DNA of 64,000 bases from Metridium senile (GCA_949775045.1 OX459095.1:29601064-29665063), one strand, 5' to 3'; positions 1 to 27,823 are shown, numbered from the stretch's first letter. A program made the numbers and translations. The notes: generated from the sequence alone by a model not told the origin.

Positions 1-179
1 AACATCTTCTTTTGTGAGAACCCCTTCTGGAAATAGTATTAGTATCTGAGTAATAAATGTTGTATTAATGCACCACAGTTGTAACAAAACATGCTAGCTT
101 GCGAAGACAAAATATGGCTTCCCCCAAACGAAACCAGGCCTCTATTAGTGCAGAGTCGGTCCCAGTTTCCGTTAAAACT

Positions 180-465
180 TTTGTGCATTGCAAAAATATA
201 TTCGTGTACTGCGAGTCTTAACTTTTGTGCATTGAGAAAATACATTGTACTGTGAGTCTTAACTTTTGTGTATTGAGAAAATACATTCGTTTATTGTGAG
301 TCTTAACTTTTGTGTATTGAGAAAATATATTCGTGTACTGTGAGTAAGTCTTGTGTATTGAGAAAATATATTAGTCTACTGTGAGTAACCTTTGTGTATT
401 GAGAATATATATTTGTGTACTGTGAGTAACTTTTGTGTATTGAGAAATATGTTTATGCGTTTAAA
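180..465. repeat. AT-rich minisatellite, 40-45 bp unit
   Basis: About six or seven imperfect copies of a unit containing TTTTGTGTATTGAGAAAATA and ending in CTGTGAGTAAC. Units vary between about 40 and 45 bp and decay towards both ends. It lies in what would be intron 6 of peroxidase P1. The rest of 1-715 is AT-rich intron sequence, including a decayed exon-6-like piece near 590-650 matching the one at 23086-23145. Confidence 0.75.
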
Positions 466-715
466 AATATATTTCATTTAATAAATATATATTTGTGCAC
501 TAAGAAGTAACATTTTATTCATTTATAACATACTTGTGCCCAAAAATATATATTCAAGCATTGCGTATATGGGCCACCGTACAATGGCAACGATACGAAC
601 CGATTCAAATTCTGGTACAAAACGCTGAATTAATCAGCCTTTTAAAGAGATTTGGGTTCTTCTTGTTCTTAATTTTACTTCAGTTCTAACAAATGTAACT
701 TTTATAATTTCTTAC

Positions 716-2031
716 CCTAGTTTTTGAGCGAGTTTCTTGAAGGTCCTTTCCTTCACCATGGCGCTGATACGAACCGGTTCAAGTTCTGGTACAAAACGTC
801 TGTAATGAGCCTTTTGCAGGGTTTCAGGTTTTCCTCCATGTTGTTCAACTCGAGGTCTTCTCTTCTCTTCTTCTTCAAGGGTTTCTTTCTTTGCCTCGTT
901 AATGGTCTCTGCCAGCATTTCTTCGGTCAGTCCAGGGATGTCTGCGATGGTTTTTCGCTCTGCAGACTCATAAAGCTCATCTTGCTCTGATTAGTAATAT
1001 ATCAAAATAATAGTATAAAAGCATAGAAGAATAAAATAAAAGAATATAATAAAAAAATATGATAAAAGAATCCAAGCAATGCGTAAAAATACTTTTTCTT
1101 TGCAGTAATATGTCTGACAAGGAAACTGAATTGAAGTCGAAGTTTTTAACATGACAAATTATCTTTTCCAAAGAAAACCGCTTTCTTTGTATAAAATGAG
1201 CCTCAGTAACAAGAATTCAATTCACGAGCTATTACAAATTAATCTTTCCAGAAAAAGCATGAAACTAGTGCAAACAGGAACTCATTTGTGCGTGTTCTTT
1301 AAATAGCTATTAAAATGTGTTTTCCTTATGTATGGTCTCTTGATTTTTCCGGTTTCCATTTCAATCTAAATTGATGTGCGAATTTGCATGGCTAACTCCG
1401 TTTTATTTACCTAAAATTGGAGTTGCAAAGTTTGGTAATTTAAAGTACCTTGAAACTCTTCCGGCTCATTTTCTTGGGCCTCACTCTGGTCATCTTCGTA
1501 AAAACAACCACAAACAATATAAGAATAAGGCATAAGAAATTCAAAATTGTTCAACTACAAGTACCTTGAAACTCTTCCGGGTCATTTTCTTGGGCCTCAC
1601 TCTGGTCATCTTCTTTAAAACAACCACAAACAATATAAGAATAAGGCATAAGAAATTCAAAATTGTTCAACTACAAGTACCTTGAAACTCTTCCGGGTCA
1701 TTTTCTTGGGCCTCTCTCTGGCCATCTTCTTTAAAACAACCACAAACAATATAAGAATAAGGCATAAGAAATTCAAAATTATTCAACTACAAGTACCTTG
1801 AAACTCTTCCGGGTCATTTTCTTGGGTCTCAGTCTGGCCATCTTCTTTATATAAAACAACCACAAACAATATAAGAATAAGGAATATAAGAAATGCAAAG
1901 TTTGGTCACTTAAAAGTACCTTGTAACTCTTCCGGGTCATTTTCTTGCGCCTCAGTCTGGATATCTTGATCCTCTGCTGCCATAACGTGAACGAGGCTGC
2001 CCACCAGCAAGAAGAAGAGGACTATCTTCAT
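716..2031 (-). CDS. Haem peroxidase P1, first six exons (partial at left edge)
   Basis: This is the 5' part of a secreted animal haem peroxidase, paralogous to P2. Exons read 1920-2031 (ATG at 2031-2029), micro-exons 1797-1844, 1681-1728, 1565-1612 and 1449-1496, then 716-986. Exon 1 encodes a signal peptide (MKIVLFFLLVGSLVHVMA) and the first acidic repeat. Each micro-exon encodes 16 residues of the type QENDPEEFQ with phase 1 at both ends. Exon 6 encodes a charged propeptide that includes KTIADIPGL and EEEEKRRPRVE. It ends CTAGG before gtaagaa, a good donor in the phase required by the next P2 exon, so the apparent TAA just after it is probably intronic. The last micro-exon's acceptor AG has become CG; an AG three bases downstream keeps the frame and loses one codon. 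The catalytic exons would lie left of base 1. The reading as a peroxidase rests on comparison with P2. Confidence 0.72.
1449..1920 (-). repeat. 116-bp tandem exon-plus-intron repeat of P1
   Basis: Four consecutive units of one 48-nt exon plus one intron of 68 nt (75 nt for the 5'-most), repeated almost unchanged in both exon and intron. The unit is therefore a whole exon with its splice sites, not just a coding repeat. The exon is 48 nt with phase 1-1, so any copy number keeps the frame. The matching array in P2 is at 24090-24554. Confidence 0.85.
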
Positions 2032-2913
2032 GATAGACGAAGTTTAGCACGACAGTACAAACCCCTCTCTCTCTGAACGTTTAGATGGGCTGATCCAAAC
2101 TGAGTGTTACTACGATATCTGGACGAATAAGAATGTTGGTGACGCTTAACTATCGGCCATCTGATTGGTCGCTTTCACTTGTGATTGACAGATGTAGTTT
2201 ACGTATATTTCACCAACTTTATTTTTTCCGGTTGCGCATTCATCAAACTGTTTAAACAAATAGATGGAATGCAATTAAATAATGTGTCTCTACATGGATC
2301 AGTCTAACGTTTTCCATTAAGGAGATCTTTAAGAAAACAGGTCACGTTACCTTGATCAATTTTACTTTTTTAAATAACTCCACATCCATGCAAAACCAGA
2401 ATATTTTCAGCTCTTTCATAACACGCAAAACGAGTAAACAAAAAGGCCTTAAAATAGCCACTGCCACTGACCTGCATGTGACTTCTTAAGCCTAAAGGAA
2501 TGTACTGATTATCAACCATATCATTGATGGTAGCTATTATGAATTAGTTTTGAAGTAAAGTCTACATGTCTGTTCTCATTATAAACAAAAATCTTTTTTA
2601 GCCGTAATTTTACACAAGTAAAACATGAAAAGTAGAGCCTAAAAAGAGTTTATAGCACGGAAAAATGCTACCGCTATTTTAGAAAATAGAAAACACATTT
2701 GAATTTTCACTGATTCGAGGTTATTCCTGTACAAATGCGCCTTTTCACGAAACTGGAGTATTTGGATGAGATCATTGTTTGCAGAACTTCACGAGCTCAC
2801 AAGGATAATATAAACAAAGCTGCAGAGCGAGAGAGAAGTCGTAATAGCAGAGTGTTTCTTTGCCTTCATTCTCGAGTGCTCTGCAGCTCCCAGAGTGTTT
2901 ATGTCACAGTATA
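2032..2913 (-). promoter_or_regulatory. 5' flank and probable promoter of P1
   Basis: This stretch lies directly upstream of the P1 ATG and is homologous to 24666-25700 upstream of P2, with indels. A CCAAT box (ATTGG on the plus strand at 2164-2168) lies about 130 bp upstream of the start and is conserved in the P2 copy. A short CT tract (GA on the sense strand) lies about 30-50 bp upstream. No convincing TATA box was found. Homology to the P2 flank ends at 2914, which is also the left edge of the segmental duplication. Confidence 0.45.
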
Positions 2914-3822
2914 GGTAATTGTCTTAGAATTTAAGCAAACCACTAGGATTTATTATAATTCTGCAATACTCAGGATGAATGTGATACACATTTGCGTATC
3001 ATGAGCAATGTAATCGTAGCAAGCTCATGCTATGGGGAAATTGTTAATGATTATCATGGTATTGAAGTATTGGTTCTAAAATAAGAAAATCCATCTCCAG
3101 TTATGGTGGGATCAGTTATATCTATCTACGGGAAGTCTTATACCGGATTTGAATGAAGTATTATTATGGAGAATTAATCATGTTAAAGGTTTTTTCTGAC
3201 ATCCGAGAATTGAACGGTTTTTGAAAAGAGACTAATTTACAGTTCAGCAGATATATAAATTTATCATTTAATTGAACCATTATTAATGTAATTATATAAT
3301 CATAACTATAACTCTTATATAACATACTGTTATTGTTTCTATAAAATATGACAATTATGTCCATTTGCTTAATGCATATATATGCATATACTGGCATAGC
3401 TAAAGACACTTGGGCATTATATTTTTCTTGTTTTACCTTTGGGGATCGTTATTTGTATGGAAATCAAGGCTGATTTTGGGTTTTCCGTGCAGGTGAGCTA
3501 ACTAAGCGATATCATGTTTTTGAAGCATGTTAGTAGACACACAGTATTATTTTAAAGTTGTCGCACTACAAAGGAAAATGAGTTCTTTACATGAACAAGT
3601 TATCAACAATCCTAACGTAGCTTTGTCTATGAAAACTCTTTTGTGCATTTATGTCGGTTTTGGTTGTGCTAAATTACTAGCATATACACATATCGTAATG
3701 ATTATTAAAACAACAATAATTTGATCATGTATGTGGCGAAAAAACATATGTCATGATCTATAGATATACCAAGATCACGTGCTAAATCCTTGTCATTTAT
3801 TATATTAATAAACAATGTAATA

Positions 3823-4079
3823 GAGTGCTTACACTATGTCCATGAAATAGAATCTAAATAGTTCCTACATATTAGTTTTTATTTAGTGACTATTAGTCAC
3901 TATCACTCAACTGGGACAGCTTTAGTAACAACTAGACCACAATACACAAGGGAAATCAAATACTCAAAACCATAGAAAGTTAATACTTTATTCAGTTGAG
4001 TGATAGTGACTAATAGTCACTAAATAAAAACTATTAGTATCTATTTAGATTTTATTTCATGGACAAAGTGTAAGCACTC
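3823..4079. mobile_element. MITE with about 85-bp TIRs, TA target site
   Basis: The ends GAGTGCTTACACT... and ...GTGTAAGCACTC are inverted repeats running about 85 bp inward, including a shared TAGTGACTATTAGTCACTA segment. The element is flanked by TA on both sides, as expected for Tc1/mariner-type elements. No coding capacity. Copy in SD2 at 52566-52822. Confidence 0.8.
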
Positions 4080-5564
4080 TATGTTTCAAAATTGTTATGA
4101 ATTATATAAAACAAAAAGGTGAACAATAGCCTCCAGCCCTACCTTAATTAACGTTGCAAGGCTAGCTATTCACTATTACACATGATTTGTAATAGGACCA
4201 TCAACCCAAATATTGTTAAAAAGAAATGTTTCCTAGATTCCTCTAGCTAGCTCCTAATTTACAGTAACTTTAGTATTTAGCATACAGGATTACTTGGCAT
4301 TTATAATTTTTCTGATTGCCACAAAGCTCAAGTCAGTTAAAACGTAACCGTTATACATTTGAAAAAGATGTCGAACTTTCTAAATCTCTGTTCACATATA
4401 GACGTTTATCATAAGAACATACGTAGAAATTCCTCGTTTTTAATCGAGTTTAATTTTACAGCAACACTACTAGAAACTGAACGTTTCGCATGGTCAGACG
4501 TTGTTTGCAAATCTTTCCCCTTCTTTTGTATACCCAAAAGACAAAACAACCACAAATGTATTTTACTATATAAAGCGGAATACTGGTACTTATACAATTA
4601 TACACATCGGTTGGAACTAGCATCTTGAGTTCAAACAAGTACTTATCAGATTATATATTCATTAAGCCTACCATCAAACTTCAACTTCCTAAGGTAAGTC
4701 TCGTTTAATTTTGTAAATAATTGCGACATCGATTATTGAAATAGGTGTATATATGCTGTGTGCAACAAGCCTGGGGGTACGGGGTGGAACTCGGTGGGTG
4801 TCTTTCATGGTATCAATATTGAAATTAAATCGTTTCGTTTTCTCTGTGTGTGTGGGATCTCAGTTCAGGGATCTCAGTTCAGGGATCGTCCATACTACAA
4901 CTTCTTTGTAGGCCGGACTTCTGATATATTTTACTTCTGTTTGTATGCGGTACTTCAGTTCAGGGATAAATAATCCATAATACAACTTCTCTGAAGGACT
5001 TCTGTTTGTTTGCGACGAATATACTTCAAACGAAACTTCTGAGTAACTTACCCGGGGCAACAAATTGAAAAACGTATCGCCGCCGATATCAGAGACGACA
5101 TTCTCATAATAATAAATCGTCTAAACCCGGAATATTTCTGACAATATATATATATATATGACAAACATTAATCAAATTATTTGTAGAGTCAATTAATTCA
5201 TTTTCTGACAACTTTAGTCAAAAAAGGACAAAACTAACACAAGAACGTGGCACCTCATTTAATAGTCAGTGAAACTATTAATGAGTCATGCGCAGAAGTA
5301 CTCTTTCGTAAAAGAACACGTAGTATTTACCTCTATAATGAGCACATAACTTGCTTCAAACACGGAATCTTAACATCAATCAGTGCGAGACAAAAACAAA
5401 GTTTTGGTTATTCAGAGTTAACCACCTCTGGTGTCTGGGTCAGTAATCAAACATCGACAGTCAGCCACTGCAAAAATAATTGAAAAGTAGTTACTCAAAT
5501 AAATGACAAAATCGATAAATACGCACTCACTGTAAAACAAACTGCATGAACATTTGTTACTTAA

Positions 5565-6181
5565 GGTGGAATGATACCAAAAATATTACAATTTTGAAGT
5601 AAATCGGCCAAAAAAATTTTCCGGTTGAATTAGCTCAGAAATTATCTCTTTTTTATTGTAGAATAGCATTATTTCTAATAGAAATATGTTTTCATCCCAT
5701 ATTATCATCCCATTTACATTTATGTGTTTGTTGTCTAATAGCATGAAATTGGGCAGGAATGATTATTGATAGTATATCAGTGCAATGAACCTCTAAAAAC
5801 ATGACAATGTTACATTGTCCAGTCATAATAAGGCTTTTTATCAAAGGGCGTTGGCTAAAATTAGCAACGTTTTGAATGTTTAGTTGTTTATTTCATGTAT
5901 ATGCCAACTACATAATAGTTTTAGGATCATTGCATAGATTGGGACATTGATAATCTATACCCTTAGTTTGAATTGTATAACAATCATAGTTAAAGAGCTA
6001 GAGCTGTTACTGCAAACCCTTTAAAATCATGTATTTTGGGTGTGGCTTGGTTACCATAGCAACATTAACTGCTTAAAATAGTATCAAATGATTTGTCTCA
6101 ATAAGGTTGATAATATGTGAAAGAATAAAATCACTAAAGTCTTTTCTTTAAAATTTTTAGTATCTTGGGTATCATACCACC
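5565..6181. mobile_element. Non-autonomous TTAA element, 617 bp
   Basis: Flanked by TTAA at 5561-5564 and 6182-6185. Ends are GGTGGAATGATACC and GGTATCATACCACC, inverted. A TTAA target and GGTGG termini point to the piggyBac/Kolobok type (inference). No transposase. The SD2 copy at 54907-55523 has the same length. Confidence 0.75.
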
Positions 6182-6904
6182 TTAAATACCTTTTTTATCT
6201 AAATTTTATCTATTTATTTATTTACATCCACAATTACTCACTGCAAAAACAAATAAGTATAGCGGTTAACTCATGAATCAAATAACTGAAAGAAAATTAT
6301 TTATTCAATAAAGTATTCCCTTCCCCTCCTCCCACGTTTCCTAAATTTGTCTAGGCCCAATGTTTCTAGTTGCGGGTATCAAGACAACACAGGAACCCCA
6401 AAAGAACGCTTGTTTTGTAGGCTATTTCAAACTTCTCGTCGCTTCCTTTATTACTCCACAAGCCTAAATATCCATCTTTATGATTACTGCCAGAAAGCTG
6501 AGTAGAGTCTGGGTACGAGAATATGGGTGAGCGTAGTGTTGGTATTGTGATTCTAATTTGCCAACCATTTTTAACCATTTTAATTTTCTTTGTTCTAATA
6601 ACAATGGTTGGTTGGCAAAACCATAACAAAATACGTCACTGTACGGTCCACCTATAGCCTGCGTCTCATCCGGACTTTTTCTCGGTTAAGTCGTGGGACT
6701 TTATCGGGAAAAAGTGTGCATGTGACGCACGCTTAGCTTTGGGATTCCTTTGGTTTATTGGAGTTCCTTTTTTTCCTTTCTCGTTCGTTTTTATTCCAAA
6801 TGAAGCTCAAAAGTTGACGTTGACGTTGGTTTCGGATGTTGGCTTCGGACGAGGCTGTTTGTTAATTCAACAAACAATCAACAATCAACAAAACCACCAA
6901 AATA

Positions 6905-8395
6905 TATGTTTTAGCTAATTTATCTATTTTATCATTTATCTATTTTATCATTTATTTATTTTATCATTTATCTATTTTATCTATTTTGTCATTTATCTAT
7001 TTTATCATTTATCTATTTTATCATTTATCTATTTTATCTATTTTATCATTTATCTATTTTATCTATTTTGTCATTTATCTATTTTATCTATTTTATCATT
7101 TATCTATTTTATCTATTTTATCTATTTTATCTATTTTATCTATTTTATCATTTATCTATTTTGTCATTTATCTATTTTATCTATTTTATCATTTATCTAT
7201 TTTGTCATTTATCTATTTTATCATTTATCTATTTTATCTATTTTATCATTTATCTATTTTATCTATTTTATCATTTATCTATTTTGTCATTTATCTATTT
7301 TATCTATTTTATCATTTATTTATTTTATCATTTATCTATTTTATCTATTTTGTCATTTATCTATTTTATCATTTATCTATTTTATCATTTATCTATTTTA
7401 TCTATTTTATCATTTATCTATTTTATCTATTTTGTCATTTATCTATTTTATCTATTTTATCATTTATCTATTTTATCTATTTTGTCATTTATCTATTTTA
7501 TCTATTTTATCTATTTTTTCATTTATCTATTTTATCATTTATCTATTTTATCTATTTTGTCATTTATCTATTTTATCTATTTTGTCATTTATCTATTTTA
7601 TCTATTTTATCATTTATCTATTTTGTCATTTATCTATTTTATCTATTTTATCATTTATCTATTTTATCTATTTTGTCATTTATCTATTTTATCTATTTTG
7701 TCATTTATCTATTTTATCTATTTTATCATTTATCTATTTTATCTATTTTATCATTTATCTATTTTATCTATTTTATCATTTATCTATTTTGTCATTTATC
7801 TATTTTATCTATTTTATCTATTTTGTCATTTATCTATTTTATCTATTTTGTCATTTATCTATTTTATCTATTTTATCATTTATCTATTTTGTCATTTATC
7901 TATTTTATCATTTATCTATTTTATCTATTTTATCATTTATCTATTTTGTCATTTATCTATTTTATCTATTTTATCATTTATCTATTTTATCTATTTTGTC
8001 ATTTATCTATTTTATCTATTTTGTCATTTATCTATTTTATCTATTTTATCATTTATCTATTTTATCTATTTTATCATTTATCTATTTTATCTATTTTATC
8101 ATTTATCTATTTTGTCATTTATCTATTTTATCTATTTTATCTATTTTGTCATTTATCTATTTTATCTATTTTGTCATTTATCTATTTTATCTATTTTATC
8201 TATTTTATCTATTTTATCATTTATCTATTTTGTCATTTATCTATTTTATCTATTTTATCATTTATCTATTTTATCTATTTTGTCATTTATCTATTTTATC
8301 TATTTTGTCATTTATCTATTTTGTCATTTATCTATTTTATCTATTTTGTCATTTATCTAATTTATCTATTCAGTTATCATTTATCTATTTTAGCT
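6905..8395. repeat. TATCTATTTT/TCATTTATCTATTTT minisatellite, about 1.5 kb
   Basis: A long array built from TATCTATTTT and TCATTTATCTATTTT sub-units in irregular order, with scattered TTTGTC variants. Long open frames (YLFYLFYHLSILS-type) cross it only because the repeat lacks stops in some frames. The SD2 counterpart (56246-56650) is about 0.4 kb, a length change of roughly 1.1 kb between otherwise near-identical copies. Confidence 0.95.
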
Positions 8396-8446
8396 CGCTC
8401 AAACTACCACCTGTGTGCTATCTATTTAGTGAGAATAAATAAAGAT

Positions 8447-8619
<173 letters not shown>

Positions 8620-8898
8620 TCCCTTTCCGTCTTGGAAAAAAGTGAACTACTTTGGACAACCTCTTCAGTAAAATAGTTGTTTGTCAAAACAGGTATTTTT
8701 TACCAAGTGTAATTTATCTACAAAGTGACTCAAACTAAAAATAAAAGTGTGATAGAAATAGAGTATATACGTACAATCTTGGTGGACAGAAATAGCCGGG
8801 GAAGTAAACGGAAAAACAATTTTGAAAACGTTCTCTTTCAAACGGCCTTATTATGTTACGAATGCTCAGACATCAAAAGAAATATTTTGATACATTTT

Positions 8899-9060
8899 AG
8901 GGACGAACCATTAGATATTTGAAGGGGAGGGGGATCGTGCACAACAACAGTGACAAAAATAATATTCGATCGTGCAAGATGAAAAAAAATTCCTGCACAA
9001 CGAAGGACAAAAAACAATTCCTGCACACAATAAATTGCTCTAATCTAATGGTCCGTCCCT
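8899..9060. mobile_element. Small MITE with AGGGACG ends
   Basis: Left end AGGGACGAACCATTAGAT and right end ATCTAATGGTCCGTCCCT are imperfect inverted repeats. The interior has several TCCTGCACA/TCGTGCA motifs, resembling the GGGG-rich inner elements at 28980-29560. Also present in SD2. Confidence 0.6.
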
Positions 9061-9183
9061 TCGCGGGGTGCTATAGCTCTCAGTAAAAAGTTGTTTAACT
9101 CGTCATTTTACATTAAAGATAGAAAGAATATATATCATTTTAAAGCTTATATAACAGAAAATACGACTGTGTATGTTTTTTAT

Positions 9184-9189
9184 TTTATT
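9184..9189 (-). promoter_or_regulatory. Poly(A) signal AATAAA of P2
   Basis: TTTATT on the plus strand reads AATAAA on the sense strand, 145 bases after the P2 stop codon. The array at 9215-9278 lies between the two. The assignment is positional. Confidence 0.45.
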
Positions 9190-9214
9190 TACGTTGCAAA
9201 CTATGATAAAAGAG

Positions 9215-9278
9215 TTTTACAGGTTTTACAGGTTTTACAGGTTTTACAGGTTTTACAGGTTTTACAGGTTTTACAGGC
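9215..9278 (-). repeat. 9-bp (TTTTACAGG)7 array in P2 3' UTR
   Basis: Seven head-to-tail TTTTACAGG units; on the sense strand this is CCTGTAAAA, giving seven UGUA motifs in the transcript. It lies between the stop codon and AATAAA. The P3 copy has six units (57498-57551). Confidence 0.9.
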
Positions 9279-9333
9279 TTGAAGCTAAAAAGGTAACTTA
9301 TACACAGTAAGAGAGAGTTTTAACTTATTGATA

Positions 9334-24665
<15,332 letters not shown>

Positions 24666-25700
24666 GATAGACAAAGTTAGCACAACAGTATAAACCTCTC
24701 TCTCTCTCTCTCTCTCTCTCTGAACGTTTAGATGGGCTGATCCAAACTGAGTGTTACTACAATATCTGGGCGAATAAGAATGTTGGTGACGCTTAACTAT
24801 CGGCCATCTGATTGGTCGCTTTCACTTGTGATTGACAGATGTAGTTTACGTATATTTCACCAACTTTATTTTTTCCGGTTGCGCATTCATCAAACGTTTA
24901 AATAAATAGATGGAATACAATTAAATAATGTGTCTCTACATGGATCAGTCTAACGTTTTCCATTAAGGAGATCTTTAAGAAAACAGGTCAAGTGACCTTG
25001 ATCAATTTTACTACTTTTTAAAATAACTCCACATCCAAAACCAGAATACTTTCGGCTTTTTCATAACACGCAAAATGAGTAACAAACAGGGCCTTCAAAT
25101 AGCCACTGACCTGTCACTGCTTAAGCCTAAGGGCATGTACTGATTATCAACCATATCATTGCGGATGGTAGCTATTTTTAATTAGTTATTAGTTTTGAAA
25201 TAAAGTCTACATGTCTGTTCTCATTATAAACAAAAATGTTTTGCAATATTTTTACACAAGTAAAACATGAAAAGTAAAGCCTAAAAAGTGTTAGTAAGTC
25301 ATTGAAAAGCGAAGGAATACTCCAGTTAAACGTTATCTAGCACCGCTGAACAAAATGAACAGGCACAGGCTTAACCTCGATTTGTTGTAAAAACATTTCA
25401 CAAATCCCAAACAAAGCACTGGAAAATGCTACCGCTATTTTAGAAAATAGAAAACACATTTGAATTTTCACTGATTCGAGGTTATTCATGTACAAATGCG
25501 CCTTTTGTACAAGCAGTACATCGGTTCTAGATGTCACAAAACTGGAGTATTTGGAAGAGTTCATTATTTACAGAAATCACGATCTCACAAGGATAATTAA
25601 ACAAAGCTGCAGAGCGAGAGAGAAGTCGTAATAGCCGAGTGTTTCTTTGACTTCGTTCTCGAGTGCTCTACAGCTCCCACAGTGTTTATGTCACAGTATA
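24666..25700 (-). promoter_or_regulatory. 5' flank and probable promoter of P2
   Basis: Homologous to 2032-2913. A CCAAT box (ATTGG near 24811) is conserved. A (CT)n tract at about 24696-24721 is longer than in P1 (about 13 versus 6 units), lying about 30-55 bp upstream of the ATG as GAGA on the sense strand. Homology with the P1 flank stops at CACAGTATAG (about 25700). No TATA box seen. Confidence 0.45.
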
Positions 25701-25713
25701 GAGTGAAGTCATG

Positions 25714-25967
25714 CTTCAACTAAACATCCGTTCGATTTTGTTGAATGGTTAAACGCTTTTTAATTCTTTCAACATCAATTCATCATCGATTCAACACGTT
25801 TTAAAAAATGAATGTTGAAAGAGTTTAAAAGCGCTTTAACATTGCCATTAAGAAAAAACAAACAAAAAAACAAAAACAAAAAAAAGACAAAAAACAAACA
25901 AACATTGCCATTAAACAAAATCGAACGGATGTTGAAGCAAATGTTGAAACCGTTTGCCCGGGCCTTA
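25714..25967. mobile_element. MITE of the GGCCCGGTCAAACGG family, decayed copy
   Basis: The right end has AATCGAACGGATGTTGAAGC and GTTTGCCCGGGCC; the left end has the inverse CATCCGTTCGATTTTGTTGA. An A-rich (AAACAAA) insertion lies in the middle. Related copy at 31235-31410. Confidence 0.55.
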
Positions 25968-27039
25968 ATACACCTTGGCAGTCTCTTATTCCATTGTTTT
26001 CTTTTTTGTCTATTTGACTATTACACCTTGACTATTTAAAAAAAATAAAAAAAACCCTTGTTTTTACGTGTTTAATGTCTTCACTCTACAAGCGGACGTT
26101 TTACAATGTTTTTATAAAATTGAATAGCTGCAAGTGAGCGTGTATCCTTACTTTGATACTAAATATTGTAGTACAGTCAATCCAATTGTGCGCTTAGTAT
26201 CTCAAATATTCACTTATATCATGGATACATATTGATTAAAAGTGGAAAAAGTTTTAAAACAATGTATTGACATAACTTTACCTCATTTAGGGACAAATTA
26301 GTAATTGAATATATAGATTAAGGTAATTGCAAAAATTACATGTTTGGAAGCCATCGCTGACATCATTACCAAGCCATTTTAAAAGAGTTTTCAATATATA
26401 TTTTTTTGTCTTAATCTTTATTTGAAATAGTCTCTGAAAATCGTTATTAATCAAATAATTAGACGAAAAAAGGTCTCTGCATTTCATTTCGATTATTTTG
26501 ATGTTCCACTTCAAATACATTCAAATTTGTAAAGCAGACAGTCAATATGGGTCTAAAGTACACTTTGCTCTAGGGCTTATCATATAAAAAAAATTGCACT
26601 GTTATTTAGCTAGCCGACAACTTTACAAATAACATATATCTTGTCACTACAAACTATACACATTCATACAAAGTATTGGCGTTTCATCTGCTCAAACCCT
26701 TCTAAAAGAAATAATAAGTAGAATATTGTATGTATTTGTATAAAAAAGCAGCGGAGTTGATCTAAATTCCTAGAAGCAGTGAATGCCAATATGGCTGCCA
26801 CTTCATTATCATTTTTTTTTTAATTCATACTTTGATTGATGACCACTTTACACAAAAATTATAGATTAGAATGACATCAACAAAGCTAATTTAACGTTTT
26901 GACAAAAATATTAAATTCTTGAGAAGTTATGAGAATTTCAAAAGTCAGTGAAAAACACCACAACGAGTCTAGTAAGGAAACAGTTTAATGAACACAAATC
27001 TCTTTCATTTTGATTCCAAATATAGTTCTTAAGTGATGG
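25968..27039. other. Gene-free AT-rich stretch
   Basis: Nothing recognisable beyond homopolymer-rich sequence and short ORFs without domains. Confidence 0.4.
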
Positions 27040-27425
27040 CGTCATCATAATTTATTTTCACTTTATCATATTTTAGGCAATCACAAAAGATGTTCACATA
27101 GCAAATTTGACCAACATTCGTCGAATAGCAGCTGAGATATGGCCACTTGAATATATAATTTCCCCATTATGACAAACCACTGTATTTTCGGCGTATTTCA
27201 AACTTTTGGAACAGAGCGTATATCACAGTGATTTGTATAGGGAAACTATATATTCAAGTGAAATTATATATTCAAGTATCCAATTATATATCTCAGCTGC
27301 TATTTGACCGATTCTCGTCAAATTTGGCGTGTGAACGTCTTTTTGATATTCCATCATAATCACAGCAATCGAAAATTGTTAAAGCCAAAATTTAAGTTTT
27401 CGTGACGTCACACTTAACTATAGCT
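27040..27425. mobile_element. Foldback MITE of the GAGTACTCAAG/TGACGTCA family
   Basis: Inverted arms contain AATAGCAGCTGAGATAT and its inverse; the right end has TTTTCGTGACGTCACACTT. Same family as 31435-32119; a left-end fragment lies at 28709-28760. Confidence 0.55.
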
Positions 27426-27575
27426 TCACTTGAATTATATTTAGAGCAATAAAACTTTCCAAAAACATATTTTGCTTGCTCTTTCTAATGGTGGTGCTAT
27501 TTTTTAAGATTAGGTTTCTATTTAAGCCTGGTTCACACTAGCGACATAAGCATAAGCATATAAGCAACATACTTA

Positions 27576-27823
27576 GGGGCTGTTTATATGAAGGCGAGTT
27601 GTCCCTGCTAGCCGGGATAACTCTATTGTTTTGAGTCCCCCGGGGAATACAAAACAAAAGAGTTATCCTAGCCTGATTGTCAGAGCGGGCCTGGGTCCTA
27701 CGCTAGAGTTATCCCGGCTAGCAGGGTAACCCTCCTAGCAGGGCTAACTCTTTTGTTTGAGAGTCCCCAGAGAAAAGAAAACAATAAGAGTTAACCCTAC
27801 ACCATATCCATGTAAACGGCCCC
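27576..27823. mobile_element. GGGGCCGTTTACATG MITE, TTA-flanked
   Basis: Ends GGGGCTGTTTATATG and CATGTAAACGGCCCC, flanked by TTA on both sides. The interior has repeated CCTGCTAGCCGGGATAACTC-type motifs. A minimal 91-bp relative lies at 30253-30343. Confidence 0.65.

Noticed and set aside
712..918. Stand-alone 68-residue protein beginning MLAETINEAKK
   Set aside because: The Met is internal to exon 6; an upstream acceptor, in-frame upstream codons and a strong donor at the apparent stop show it is an exon.
1449..1920. CRISPR-like array (regular 116-bp units)
   Set aside because: Spacers are as conserved as repeats, splice sites flank each 48-nt exon, and the genome is eukaryotic.
4359..5483. 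Several 60-90 codon ORFs conserved between SD1 and SD2
   Set aside because: Conservation reflects the recent duplication. Frames are disrupted by the 41-bp indel and no domain or splice structure is visible.
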